Positions 35,620 through 44,977 of a DNA stretch of 64,000 nt are shown here, in pieces. Where the stretch lies: assembly GCF_900199545.1 (NCBI RefSeq), contig NZ_LT962671.1:2072155-2136154 (forward strand), in the 5' to 3' direction. The translations under genes were made by a program, and so were the position numbers. How positions within the stretch are numbered: the stretch's first letter is position 1; the number at the start of each line of letters is the position of its first letter. The DNA is from Raoultibacter massiliensis (GTDB taxonomy: Bacteria; Actinomycetota; Coriobacteriia; Coriobacteriales; Eggerthellaceae). Under the pieces are notes generated by a model. That model was not told where the DNA came from, did no database searches, and saw only the letters and a list, made by a program, of their open reading frames with translations.

Positions 35620-36102
35620 TCAGTGGCCTTCCCCCGCCATCATCGATACCGCATGGCCGAGTGCGGGAAGAACTCCCTCCCAATTCTCGCATGCGGCTTT
35701 CTTGCTACCGGGCAGATTGATGACGAGTGCGCGCCCCCGCTGCATGCAGAGCGCTCGCGAAAGCATAGCGTGCGGCGTGATTGCAATGCTGTGGGCTCGC
35801 ATGGCTTCCGCTATGCCGGGTACGTTTCGGTCGCACACGTCTTGAGTGGCTTCGGGCGTCACATCGCGCAACGAAAGGCCGCTGCCTCCGCAAGTGAGAA
35901 CGACATCGACCTCCAGGTTGTCGGTCGCCTCCACGATGGCGGCGGCTATATCGGCCCGCTCGTCCTTCACGACAACGTGGCTCGCGCACTCCCAGCCTTG
36001 CTCGGCAATGCGCTCTTCAAGCGCCGCTCCTGCCGTGTCTTGACTCAGATCGCGTGTGTCGGAGCAGGTTACGATCGCGAAGCGGACGGACTTATCTGGC
36101 AT
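35620..36102 (-). CDS. mogA: Molybdopterin adenylyltransferase-like protein
   Basis: A 160-residue MogA/MoaB-family protein that activates molybdopterin by adenylylation before molybdenum insertion. The markers are FAIVTCSDTRDLSQDTAG (about residues 7-24), the central VVLTCGGSGLSLRDVTPEAT and the C-terminal ALVINLPGSKKA. The start at 36102 with AGAAGGAG is preferred over the longer frame. It lies 101 bp downstream of moeA on the same strand, and the two enzymes act consecutively in molybdenum cofactor assembly. Confidence 0.92.
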   Translation of the reverse strand: MPDKSVRFAIVTCSDTRDLSQDTAGAALEERIAEQGWECASHVVVKDERADIAAAIVEATDNLEVDVVLTCGGSGLSLRDVTPEATQDVCDRNVPGIAEAMRAHSIAITPHAMLSRALCMQRGRALVINLPGSKKAACENWEGVLPALGHAVSMMAGEGH

Positions 36103-36203
36103 GGTCGAACTCCTTCTCATCGGCTTTGCACGAATCGGTTCGTAAGCCACGGTGCCCGGCGGCATAGCAGCCAGCCGTCAGGCACCGCAGCATGGAGGGC
36201 TTC

Positions 36204-37460
36204 TTAAAGGCTCAGCTCTTCGGCCACGTCGAGCAGCACGCACTCGACGACCGATCCGGCCGTGCGGGATTCCAGCCCCTCGGGCATAATGGCCATGCAG
36301 TTGCTGCGCTGGATGACTCCGAACAGCCCTGAGCTTTGGTTTCTCGCAGGCGCCACGATGTACTCGCCTTCGTCGTTTTTATACAGCGTCGAACGCAAGA
36401 ATATGCGGCGCGGATCGTTTTTCTTAACATCGCGGGAAAGCCGCGCTTTGATGCGCGGGCGCTCGAAATAGCGATAGCCCTGCATCTTGCGCAAAGCAGG
36501 GCGGATTATCATCTCGAACCCGACGTACGCCGCCGCCGGATTGCCCGGCAGCCCGAACACCGGCTTGCCGTCGACGATGCCGAAGGTCTGCGCTTTGCCC
36601 GGCCGCATGTTAACGGTTGTCATGAGAAGTTCGCCCAAGCGCTCGACCACCGGCTTGATGAAATCGAAATCTCCGTTCGAAGCGCCGCCGCTCGTGATAA
36701 CGAAATCATGCGTAGCGCAAGCGCTCTTCACCGCATCGGCGAGCGCATCTTCGCTATCTTCGACAATCGGAAGGATATCGGGAATGCCACCCGCCGCCTG
36801 CACGCTTGCGGCAAGGGCGAAGCTGTTCGAGTTGCGGATCTTGCCTCCCGTGGGAACCTCAGTGGGATCGACGAGCTCCGATCCGATGGAGATGATGGCA
36901 ACGCGCGGGCGCTCGTAGGTGGCAACCTCCACGATTCCGCAACCCGCAAGAAAACCGATGCCCGCGCAGCTGATAACTTCGCCGGCTTCGACAATGGCCT
37001 CGCCGGCCTTCGCCTCTTCGCCTGCCTCGCGGATGTTCGAGCCGACTTTGGCAGGAGCCGAGAACGACACGGTGCTGCCCGGCTTGCCGTCGCCCTCTAC
37101 GGGTTCGACGATCTCGTATTTCACAACCGCATCGAGCACTTCGGGAATGGGGGCGCCCGTCATGATGCGCACGCATTCGCCATGCTCGACCGAACCGTCG
37201 TACCAATCGCCAGCTGCTACTTCTGCGATGACCTTGAGCTGAACCGGATTCTGTTCGTTCGCCTGCTCGATATCGGCGGCATACAGAGCATAGCCGTCCA
37301 TGGCGGAATGCGCGAATGGCGATATGTCGATGTCGCTCGTCAGCGCATAGGCGCTCACTCGTCCGACGACATCGAGCAGAGGAACGGTTTCGGTGGGAAG
37401 CGGCTCAACATGCGACAGCACAAGCGAACGGGCTTCTTCAAGCGAGATCATTTCCGGCAC
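36204..37460 (-). CDS. moeA: Molybdopterin molybdenumtransferase
   Basis: A 418-residue MoeA protein that inserts molybdate into adenylylated molybdopterin. The markers are AHSAMDGYALYAADI (about residues 50-64), IISIGSELVDPTEVPTGGKI, the GGASNGDFDF block and GKPVFGLPGNPAAAYVGFE. The start is a GTG with GGGGAGAG about 8 bases upstream; an ATG three codons later is an alternative. It forms a pair with mogA. Molybdenum cofactor serves the DMSO-reductase-type enzymes common in this family, none of which is in this window. Confidence 0.93.
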   Translation of the reverse strand: MPEMISLEEARSLVLSHVEPLPTETVPLLDVVGRVSAYALTSDIDISPFAHSAMDGYALYAADIEQANEQNPVQLKVIAEVAAGDWYDGSVEHGECVRIMTGAPIPEVLDAVVKYEIVEPVEGDGKPGSTVSFSAPAKVGSNIREAGEEAKAGEAIVEAGEVISCAGIGFLAGCGIVEVATYERPRVAIISIGSELVDPTEVPTGGKIRNSNSFALAASVQAAGGIPDILPIVEDSEDALADAVKSACATHDFVITSGGASNGDFDFIKPVVERLGELLMTTVNMRPGKAQTFGIVDGKPVFGLPGNPAAAYVGFEMIIRPALRKMQGYRYFERPRIKARLSRDVKKNDPRRIFLRSTLYKNDEGEYIVAPARNQSSGLFGVIQRSNCMAIMPEGLESRTAGSVVECVLLDVAEELSL

Positions 37461-37598
37461 AGGTATCTCTCCCCTCTTAATGAGCGCGATGCGAATTCCA
37501 GCCGTCTGAGGCGGCCCCCTTTGGCTTCGCGCGATTCAATGCACGTCGTCCATTATAGCGCTAGAAGAATAAGTTTCATCAAAAGGTTTGCACCATGC

Positions 37599-38006
37599 TC
37601 AGAGTTGGCGATTCGCGAGAAAATCAGCTGGTGTGCACGCGCGCTGATCGTCAGGGAAATGCTTGGTGTTTCCCGTGACGAGAATGGCGTCCCAACATTG
37701 CGCGGCATCGTAGAACTTCTGATCATCAAGATCGCGGCAGAGCGGGAATGCGTATCCGCGCACAACGGGATCGGCGCAGCATCCAAACGTTCTTACAGTC
37801 CCAAGAATTGCATCGACCTCGGCTCGATCGAAGGCAAACTTAGGGCGCGCAAGCACCGCCTCGTATTCGCGATACATAGCGGCTGAATACACCAGACCGA
37901 ACCGTCTTTCGATGCAAAGCCGAACCAAACGGGCCGGATTGCCGTAATCGAGATGCTGCCACAGCGCCGAAACGAGGACGTTGGTATCCAAGATAATGTA
38001 TGTCAT
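37599..38006 (-). CDS. PIN-domain toxin
   Basis: A 135-residue PIN-domain ribonuclease of the kind annotated as a type II toxin. The acidic catalytic residues are visible: Asp in YIILDTNVLVSALW (about residue 7), Glu in MYREYEAVL and the Asp pair in CRDLDDQKFYDAA. The last part, ILVTGNTKHFPDD, is typical. It starts 9 bases after the stop of the Phd-like antitoxin, so the two are co-transcribed. Its targets are probably tRNA or rRNA, as in related toxins, but this is not visible here. Confidence 0.85.
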   Translation of the reverse strand: MTYIILDTNVLVSALWQHLDYGNPARLVRLCIERRFGLVYSAAMYREYEAVLARPKFAFDRAEVDAILGTVRTFGCCADPVVRGYAFPLCRDLDDQKFYDAAQCWDAILVTGNTKHFPDDQRACTPADFLANRQL

Positions 38007-38015
38007 GTTTCGAGC

Positions 38016-38301
38016 CTAGCCCTGTGCTTGCTCTGATCGATGCGAGGAGATCTCTCGCTCGATGTCCTCCTCTGAGATCGGGCGGCCTTCCGTCTTATCC
38101 CATAGGGCATGCAAGGTCCTCATGGCCATCCACTCATCATACGAATGGACCGCATCGTTGAGGGTATCGAAATCGGAAAGGTCGATCATCATGAGATCGA
38201 TTTTTCCGTTCGTGCTGATATACGCGCACCCTTGCTTCCGGGCCGCATCGCATATCGCCTTCGTTTTTTGAAGCAAGTTCGCTTGATGTATATATATTCA
38301 C
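38016..38301 (-). pseudogene. Phd-like antitoxin with an apparent one-base frameshift
   Basis: The intact frame (38016-38276, TTG start, no good ribosome site) gives about 86 residues that match the middle and end of a Phd/YefM antitoxin (KTKAICDAARKQGCAYISTN, then IDLSDFDTLN). A GTG at 38301 in another frame gives VNIYTSSELAS, which looks like the missing N-terminus. Removing one T near 38275-38281 joins the frames as MNIYTSSELLQKTKAICD. The gene is therefore either frameshifted or carries a sequence error, or translation shifts at this site. The adjacent PIN toxin is intact. Confidence 0.6.
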
Positions 38302-38346
38302 ATGATGACAAGGCCGATGGCCGTCGGTAACCAGTTAAGCGCGGCT

Positions 38347-38377
38347 CGGGTCGGGCAAAACAATCTTGCCCGACCCG
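38347..38377 (-). terminator. Hairpin after flavoprotein 4
   Basis: A perfect 12-bp stem (CGGGTCGGGCAA/TTGCCCGACCCG) with a 7-base loop, downstream of the flavoprotein stop. There is no clear U-run. Confidence 0.7.
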
Positions 38378-38401
38378 AATGAAAGCTCCGTGCGCTATCG
38401 C

Positions 38402-39745
38402 CTAAACGACAGTTTCCTTTTCGGCCATTCGCTTGCCTGCGATACGCCCGAATGCAAACGAGAAGCTCACATAGCATCCGCACCCCGGATAGTTACCCGG
38501 AACGCCGAAGATGTTCGAACCCGTATCGCACCCCGAGCAATAGAGATGGGGAATCGGATTACCCCAGACATCGAGAACCTGCGCTTCCGCATTGATCACC
38601 AAGCCGCCATGGGTCTCTGCCATGTTCATGGCCGGAACCTCCATGTAGCCTTCACCATCCATGTCCCAGCTGTTGTACACGTCGTTGTATTGCACGTTGT
38701 AGTGATACTGCTGGGCAACCTCGATCGGGTAGTAGTTGCACATATTGTATAGATCGGCACCGACGGCCATAGCGGCTCTGATGCCATCGCCTGTGCAGTC
38801 CTTGCACATATAGGTAGAGTAGCCGAGCGCTTCTTGGCAAAACCGCTCCTGCATATCGAGCCCCGCGGGAAATCCGCCCGTCGCCAGCATGACACCCTTA
38901 TTTGCCTTGTAGAACACGGTACCGTCTTTGCCCTCGGCCTCGATGCCTATCACGGCACCTTCGCTATTAACCACCAGTTTCGCAAGAGCGGTCTCGAACA
39001 CCGCCTCTATCGCATCTTGAGCCTCGATACATGCCAAAAGCGGATCGAATAGCTCAGGACCGGAATTCGCCGTATTGTCGGGCATTGCGCTTGCCCAATG
39101 CGTCCGAGGAACCGCTTCATCGAGGCTTACACCGAATTTTTCGTATTCGCAGCCGGTTGCATCGAGGCAGCCTCCGACCGCACCGTTATGGCCGCCATCT
39201 TCAGTACCCGAATTCGCTTCCGCCATGGCAACCTCGAAACACGGATATCCCAAGTATTCCTCGGCAAGCGCATCGAGCCAATCGACGTTCGGACCCGCAA
39301 CATCGGCATAGGCTCGTGCGATCTCTTCGTTGCATGTCCCATCGGTGCAGGTCATAATCCAATCGAAAAGAGCGTCCGCACTATCGTCAATGCCCAACGC
39401 CTGTTGGATTTTCGTAGGGGCTCCCATTATGGCACCGCCACAGCGGGCCATCGACCCCCCGGGAAGCGCCGCTTTCTCAACGATGAGCACCGAGGCGCCG
39501 TTTGCCGCAGCCTCGATGGCGCACGCCGCTCCAGCTGCTCCATAGCCGCACACCACGACATCGGCCTCTTTGTCCCACGTGATCGACGGGTCGCTTTCTG
39601 TCGGTTGATTTGCCGAAGCAGACGAGTCGGAAGAGCCCGTGGCCGAACTGCATCCCACAAGCGCACTGCCTGCGGCGATGAACGCAGCAGCCCCCGTACC
39701 CTTGATGAAACTCCTTCGCGTTAACCGTCCCTCTTCTTTTCCCAT
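38402..39745 (-). CDS. TAT-exported FAD-dependent fumarate-reductase-like flavoprotein 4
   Basis: A 447-residue protein, shorter than the other four. It has a twin-arginine signal (LTRRSFIKGTG, about residues 8-18), a lipobox-like LVGCSS, and the FAD motif ADVVVCGYGAAGAACAIEAA (about 60-79). The next block, PGGSMARCGGAIM, is typical, and the C-terminus ends with HLYCSGCDTGSNIFGVPGNY and FAFGRIAGKRMA. The start at 39745 is supported by AAGGGAATG. It lies 93 bp downstream of a six-haem lipoprotein gene, an arrangement resembling the cytochrome/flavoprotein pairs of Eggerthella such as cgr1/cgr2. The substrate is unknown. Confidence 0.88.
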   Translation of the reverse strand: MGKEEGRLTRRSFIKGTGAAAFIAAGSALVGCSSATGSSDSSASANQPTESDPSITWDKEADVVVCGYGAAGAACAIEAAANGASVLIVEKAALPGGSMARCGGAIMGAPTKIQQALGIDDSADALFDWIMTCTDGTCNEEIARAYADVAGPNVDWLDALAEEYLGYPCFEVAMAEANSGTEDGGHNGAVGGCLDATGCEYEKFGVSLDEAVPRTHWASAMPDNTANSGPELFDPLLACIEAQDAIEAVFETALAKLVVNSEGAVIGIEAEGKDGTVFYKANKGVMLATGGFPAGLDMQERFCQEALGYSTYMCKDCTGDGIRAAMAVGADLYNMCNYYPIEVAQQYHYNVQYNDVYNSWDMDGEGYMEVPAMNMAETHGGLVINAEAQVLDVWGNPIPHLYCSGCDTGSNIFGVPGNYPGCGCYVSFSFAFGRIAGKRMAEKETVV

Positions 39746-39838
39746 ATCATTCCCTTCTTTCCCGATATCTGGCGACGCACACGCACGCCGCACCTCATCG
39801 CTGCACCAAGGCAGCGCAATCCCAAACATCACGCCCTA

Positions 39839-40453
39839 TCAGCTATGGCAGGTGTAGCATTCGAACAGGTTGGCATGGTGGCAGCTCGCACAAGCTCGCT
39901 GGGCCTTTTTCTCCCTATCGGCATCGGCTACGTGCATTTGATGGCAGCTCAGGCACGACAGCTCCGAATGGCTTTCGGATTCCGAAATTGCATGGGGGTT
40001 CACCACGGTTCCGTTGTCGTCGATAAGCACTGTGGAGGCGGCTGTGGTCTGCGCAAGTTCTGCAAGATCATGGCAGCTTTCGCACGATTGCTCCTGCACC
40101 GTCGTAGCCTTCAACGCCGCACGGCCCGCTTTTTCCATAGTCGCACCCTCGTGAGCCGATGAGAGCCCCGCAACGTCGGCGTGGCATGTTGCGCACGAGG
40201 CATCGGCTGCATGAGCGAAGGCTCCATACGCGGAATCCTCGAATGATGCGGATTCTTTTTCGTGGCACATTTTGCAGTCGCTATCTTCCGACCAGGTGAA
40301 TTCAACCAAAGCCGCCGATGTGCCGTCATTGCCCTCATGCGCTTCGCTTGGCTGCTTGGCCTCTTGCGGCGCACATGCGAGCAAACCGAACGCGCAGAAC
40401 AGGGCGAACACGCCGAGCAAAACTGCGTAGTTCGCTTTCTTTTGCAGAATCAT
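39839..40453 (-). CDS. Six-haem c-type cytochrome lipoprotein
   Basis: A 204-residue exported protein. The N-terminal membrane segment ends with a lipobox (GLLAC, about residue 28). Six CxxCH haem-binding motifs follow: CKMCH, CATCH, CESCH, CLSCH, CASCH and CYTCH. The last lies at the very C-terminus. The start at 40453 has GGGGAG 6 bases upstream. It probably passes electrons from the membrane quinol pool to flavoprotein 4, encoded just downstream, in the way the cytochrome domain serves flavocytochrome c3. Whether all six haems are bound cannot be told from sequence. Confidence 0.88.
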   Translation of the reverse strand: MILQKKANYAVLLGVFALFCAFGLLACAPQEAKQPSEAHEGNDGTSAALVEFTWSEDSDCKMCHEKESASFEDSAYGAFAHAADASCATCHADVAGLSSAHEGATMEKAGRAALKATTVQEQSCESCHDLAELAQTTAASTVLIDDNGTVVNPHAISESESHSELSCLSCHQMHVADADREKKAQRACASCHHANLFECYTCHS

Positions 40454-40586
40454 CGTTACTCCCCTCACGAATCATTTTCTTTGATTCTAGGGAGCGGGTT
40501 CGCAGTGCAGCAAGCAATTTCGAATCAAAGGACATATCATGTTTCAAGGCTTTGCAATATGCCATTTATAGTTTTTTGATCAGGCT

Positions 40587-41480
40587 TTATTTCAGATTTT
40601 CTGACTTGGTTGCGTACGCTGTATGCATCCTCATATGCAATTCGTTCGTCTTCGCCTTTAGGAGCGCATCGACATCGGAATACAGTTCAGCGGTCAGTCT
40701 TCCGAGCTTCGCCGTTGTCAATGCTGCGGCTATCTCTCCTTTATCGGTGAGCGAAACCGTACGGCTGCGCCGATCTTCTCCCGCCAGCACGGAAACGAAC
40801 CCGAGCGAATGCAGTTTTGAGATAGCGGAAGACACGGCACTGCGATCGAGTGTAAGAGCGTCGGCAATAGCGCATCCCCCCATTGCCGCCGGACGCGTTT
40901 CGAGCAAAGACAAACAGCGGTACTCGTTAAACGAAAGACCCGCATACTGCTGCACAATAGCTTCCCAACGCCGTAAAAGAGCAAGGGGGATCATGAGAAA
41001 CGCAGGCGTCATGACAGAATGGCAAGCATTGTTTATTTCAACCCGCCCTACCCCAAGCTTTTCCGCAACCGAAGGAAATGCATACATGATCTCGTAAACA
41101 TCTTCATCGGAATGTCCGCACCAGACCGTCGCGCGTAAATGATCGTAGAGAGCATCGAAGCAGTCCTCGACCGCTTGCGCACCATGCGGCGTTTCCGAAA
41201 GAACGACGACTCTTCCATCGGTCCTTTCCCGTCGCTTTTCGACAAGCGAGGCTTTCGCCAACTTGGCAGCAGCCACCACGACGGTGTTTTCGTTTCCCAG
41301 TACGTTGCGAGGAAACGATGCGAGGTTCATGCTTCCTCCATGCGAACGCACGGAGGAGAGCAGGCAGAATGCAAGGTACGAAATCCCGACGCGTGAAGCA
41401 ACGACCCGCGTAATGCGCCGACGTAAATCAACGACGACGGTTGCAAGCTGTGGCGTAAACAGCACTTCGTCCTGTATCAT
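40587..41480 (-). CDS. Single-chain double-MarR regulator
   Basis: A 297-residue protein made of two MarR-type winged helices in tandem. The second is clear (about residues 180-265: YAGLSFNEYRCLSLLETRP, then DALTLDRSAVSSAISKLHSL and a wing AGEDRRSRTVSLTDKG). The first is more degenerate (about 10-105: AFCLLSSVRSH, then VEKRRERTDGRVVVLSETPHG). MarR proteins normally act as homodimers, so this may be a pseudo-dimer with one altered half. The ATG at 41480 has GGGGG upstream. It is upstream of the cytochrome/flavoprotein pair on the same strand and probably controls it. Confidence 0.75.
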   Translation of the reverse strand: MIQDEVLFTPQLATVVVDLRRRITRVVASRVGISYLAFCLLSSVRSHGGSMNLASFPRNVLGNENTVVVAAAKLAKASLVEKRRERTDGRVVVLSETPHGAQAVEDCFDALYDHLRATVWCGHSDEDVYEIMYAFPSVAEKLGVGRVEINNACHSVMTPAFLMIPLALLRRWEAIVQQYAGLSFNEYRCLSLLETRPAAMGGCAIADALTLDRSAVSSAISKLHSLGFVSVLAGEDRRSRTVSLTDKGEIAAALTTAKLGRLTAELYSDVDALLKAKTNELHMRMHTAYATKSENLK

Positions 41481-41587
41481 CGATGCCCCCAAGCAATCGG
41501 TTCACGGTTTCGGTATTCCTCGCGTTTTACCTTTATATGACTCTTATACGGCTCATGCAATACCAGTATACGTCATATGCTTACCCG

Positions 41588-41809
41588 ATGGATGAACTAA
41601 CTGCAAAAAGAAACATGGGTGAGGAGATAGTGCGCCTGCGAAAAGCCGCGGGGCTTTCCCAGCAGCAGTTCGCCACTATGCTCGGCATGAATCGAACGCG
41701 ACTCCGCGAGATCGAAAAGGGAACGGGCAATCCCAGGCTCAGCACCCTCATCCGCATAGCGAACGGCCTTGGCGTCGAGCTCAAGGATCTCGTCGATTTC
41801 GAAGCGTAG
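41588..41809 (+). CDS. XRE-family DNA-binding protein
   Basis: A 73-residue Cro/CI-type helix-turn-helix protein (GEEIVRLRKAAGLSQQQFAT, then NRTRLREIEKGTGNPRLSTL and a C-terminal helix). The start is uncertain: no clear ribosome site precedes the ATG at 41588, another ATG follows nine codons later, and the open frame extends to 41483 without a convincing site. It is divergent from the double-MarR gene. No toxin or antitoxin partner is adjacent. Confidence 0.75.
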   Translation: MDELTAKRNMGEEIVRLRKAAGLSQQQFATMLGMNRTRLREIEKGTGNPRLSTLIRIANGLGVELKDLVDFEA

Positions 41810-41964
41810 ACAACGCACTGGCAGGGGCTGCAAATCGCAAACCGATTGTTTCGGCCCCCAAAAACCTCGCCTCTTGCCGTATCGAGGCGCAACGTCTCCC
41901 TTTGCCGCCCCGCAGCCAAGAGGCCGCCCGCATCAACAACGCCTTCCGTCACGTCCCAAAGTCG

Positions 41965-41998
41965 AAAAACGCCCGGCTCAAGCAAATGAACCGGGCGT
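41965..41998 (-). terminator. Intrinsic terminator after eno
   Basis: An 8-bp stem (ACGCCCGG/CCGGGCGT) with a 14-base loop, followed by TTTT on the minus strand. Confidence 0.7.
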
Positions 41999-42022
41999 CG
42001 AAAACGATGCGAAAATCCGAAT

Positions 42023-43342
<1,320 letters not shown>

Positions 43343-43486
43343 TTAGCGCGGCTTGCCGTGCAAATGCAAAGCCGCAACCTAGTAAACGATGCCATCATAC
43401 TAAAACGGTTCAGAAAGCGGCACGTGATCGGCTATTTCGCTCACAAGTTCCACGGCAGCGGCGCAGGTGGGCACAGGCAGGACCGA

Positions 43487-44503
43487 TCACTTGCACTTCC
43501 ATCGGAGCGATGCCGCATAAGAGTAATCGATAATTTGCCCCAAGGGAGTTTCAAGCCAACCAGTCTCTCCGTGGGAAAAATGCGAAAGATCGGCTGATGA
43601 GGCAAACGTGTTGGCAAAAGCGCATACCGCTTTAAGCAGCTCAATCTCATCGGCGCTGAACCCAGCCAGATCGGACGGTCTATTCGACACGACAACCTGG
43701 CCTTCGCCTTGCTCGAGAAGCGATAGATCAACGCCATCGGTTAGCGCGGCAAGCATCAATTCGTACTGGTCGGGTACGGGACCGAACTCAGCCTTGGCGT
43801 ATTTCAAGCCAGTAAAGCTTACGCCGGCATCCCTAAACGATGCAAAGTCTAGATAGAACAGCACCTTATTCAGCTTCGTTCGATATAGATCGCGCACATG
43901 GCTTGCAAGGAAAACAACCGTCTCGCGCAAACGTGCGGCCTCAAGCGATCTCATGCCGGTTTCAGGCGAGGCACAAGAAGCCATGCCATCGAGCAGTTCG
44001 ATCCTGACGAAGGCATAATCGACAGATCCGCCGAGACAGCCTTCGATAGCCGAAAGGGCTTTGTCGACCTCGTCGCTGCCGAGCTTTTTGCGATTCCCGA
44101 GAAGCCTCTCCCTCGCATACCGAGGATCGCGCATATTGCGCAAAAGATGCGCGTGGGCAGCAGTCGGCAAGGCGCCGTGTTCGTACCTCTGGACGCTGGC
44201 GATGCCCATATCGAGAACCGCGGCAAAAGCTCGCTGGGTAAATCCGTAACGCTTGCGAAGCGCAACGATTTCTTCGGGCTGCGGTATATCGCGAAGATCC
44301 CTGTAGCGACGGTATTGCTTTTCGAGATTGCGATCCATCGTCGGCGCGTGCCCAATACGATTTCCGCATTCCGGGCAGATCGGATATTCGAAATCTTCGG
44401 TTACGGGCATGCCGCGCACTGCAACAGATTCCCGAACGATGCTGATCGGCGCATCAACCTCAGCATAGCATGCATCGCAAATCGCATGCACAAACTCAAC
44501 CAT
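43487..44503 (-). CDS. Panacea-domain (DUF4065) antitoxin with zinc and XRE domains
   Basis: A 338-residue antitoxin-type protein of three parts. The N-terminal zinc module has CDAC (residues 9-12) and CPEC (43-46), as in MqsA. An XRE helix-turn-helix follows (about 77-125: VALRKRYGFTQRAFAAVL, then SVQRYEHGALPT). A C-terminal Panacea/DUF4065 domain follows (about 205-338: YRTKLNKVLFYLDFASFRD, then GLKYAKAEFGPVPDQYELM). The start at 44503 has AGAGGAAG upstream and lies one base after the toxin stop. It should neutralise the MqsR-like toxin and repress the operon through the palindromes upstream; both roles are inference from family and position. Confidence 0.85.
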   Translation of the reverse strand: MVEFVHAICDACYAEVDAPISIVRESVAVRGMPVTEDFEYPICPECGNRIGHAPTMDRNLEKQYRRYRDLRDIPQPEEIVALRKRYGFTQRAFAAVLDMGIASVQRYEHGALPTAAHAHLLRNMRDPRYARERLLGNRKKLGSDEVDKALSAIEGCLGGSVDYAFVRIELLDGMASCASPETGMRSLEAARLRETVVFLASHVRDLYRTKLNKVLFYLDFASFRDAGVSFTGLKYAKAEFGPVPDQYELMLAALTDGVDLSLLEQGEGQVVVSNRPSDLAGFSADEIELLKAVCAFANTFASSADLSHFSHGETGWLETPLGQIIDYSYAASLRWKCK

Positions 44504-44504
44504 C

Positions 44505-44876
44505 TCATTCTTCCTCTCGGTAGGGATAACAAAGAGGATGTTCGGCTTCATGAAACGATACGCAAACCGCTTTCACCGATCCGCACGAGACAAATACTGC
44601 TATCTTTATGTACGTCTCGATCGATGTAAGAAATACTCCGAACACCCACACATCATGGGGCCTTCCCTTGTTGTCGGCAAGCGGGCCCGACGAATAATTC
44701 TCCATACCCAGGTTTTGCACAACCCCGTAAACCTGCAAAACGCTATACCCGACCCTTTGAATATGCCGGCTTGTTTTACCCGCCGGGTTGCCGAGGCCCG
44801 CAATTACGAAATCATCGAACGCCACAGCTTTTATAAGCGCAAGGATCGATTCCACCTTCCATTTTTCCGCAATCAT
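44505..44876 (-). CDS. MqsR-like toxin
   Basis: A 123-residue protein starting MIAEKWKVES. Its C-terminal half (HDVWVFGVFLTSIETYIKIA, then VCVSFHEAEHPLCYPYREEE) resembles MqsR/RelE-fold mRNA interferases partnered with MqsA/Panacea antitoxins. I prefer the ATG at 44876, with GGGG four bases upstream, over the ATG at 44933. The longer form would place one arm of the operator palindrome pair inside the coding region and has no ribosome site. The antitoxin follows by one base. The toxin-first gene order is that of mqsRA. Confidence 0.72.
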   Translation of the reverse strand: MIAEKWKVESILALIKAVAFDDFVIAGLGNPAGKTSRHIQRVGYSVLQVYGVVQNLGMENYSSGPLADNKGRPHDVWVFGVFLTSIETYIKIAVFVSCGSVKAVCVSFHEAEHPLCYPYREEE

Positions 44877-44887
44877 GAAGCCCCAAT

Positions 44888-44951
44888 CAATCAATTGATG
44901 TATCGATTTTCTATCATAGCATACATGCTCCATTGATACATCAATTGATTG
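44888..44951. promoter_or_regulatory. Twin-palindrome operator of the MqsR-like/Panacea operon
   Basis: A 17-bp sequence CAATCAATTGATGTATC (44888-44904) recurs as a perfect inverted repeat at 44935-44951. Each arm contains the palindrome ATCAATTGAT. A TATGAT -10 element on the minus strand lies between the arms (about 44912-44917). The layout suggests autoregulation by the antitoxin, which has an XRE domain. Confidence 0.75.
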
Positions 44952-44977
44952 AATTTACCTAAAATCCTTGCCGCAGC

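Noticed and set aside
44877..44933. Longer N-terminus of the MqsR-like toxin
   Set aside because: It has no ribosome site and would contain one operator palindrome arm and the -10 element.
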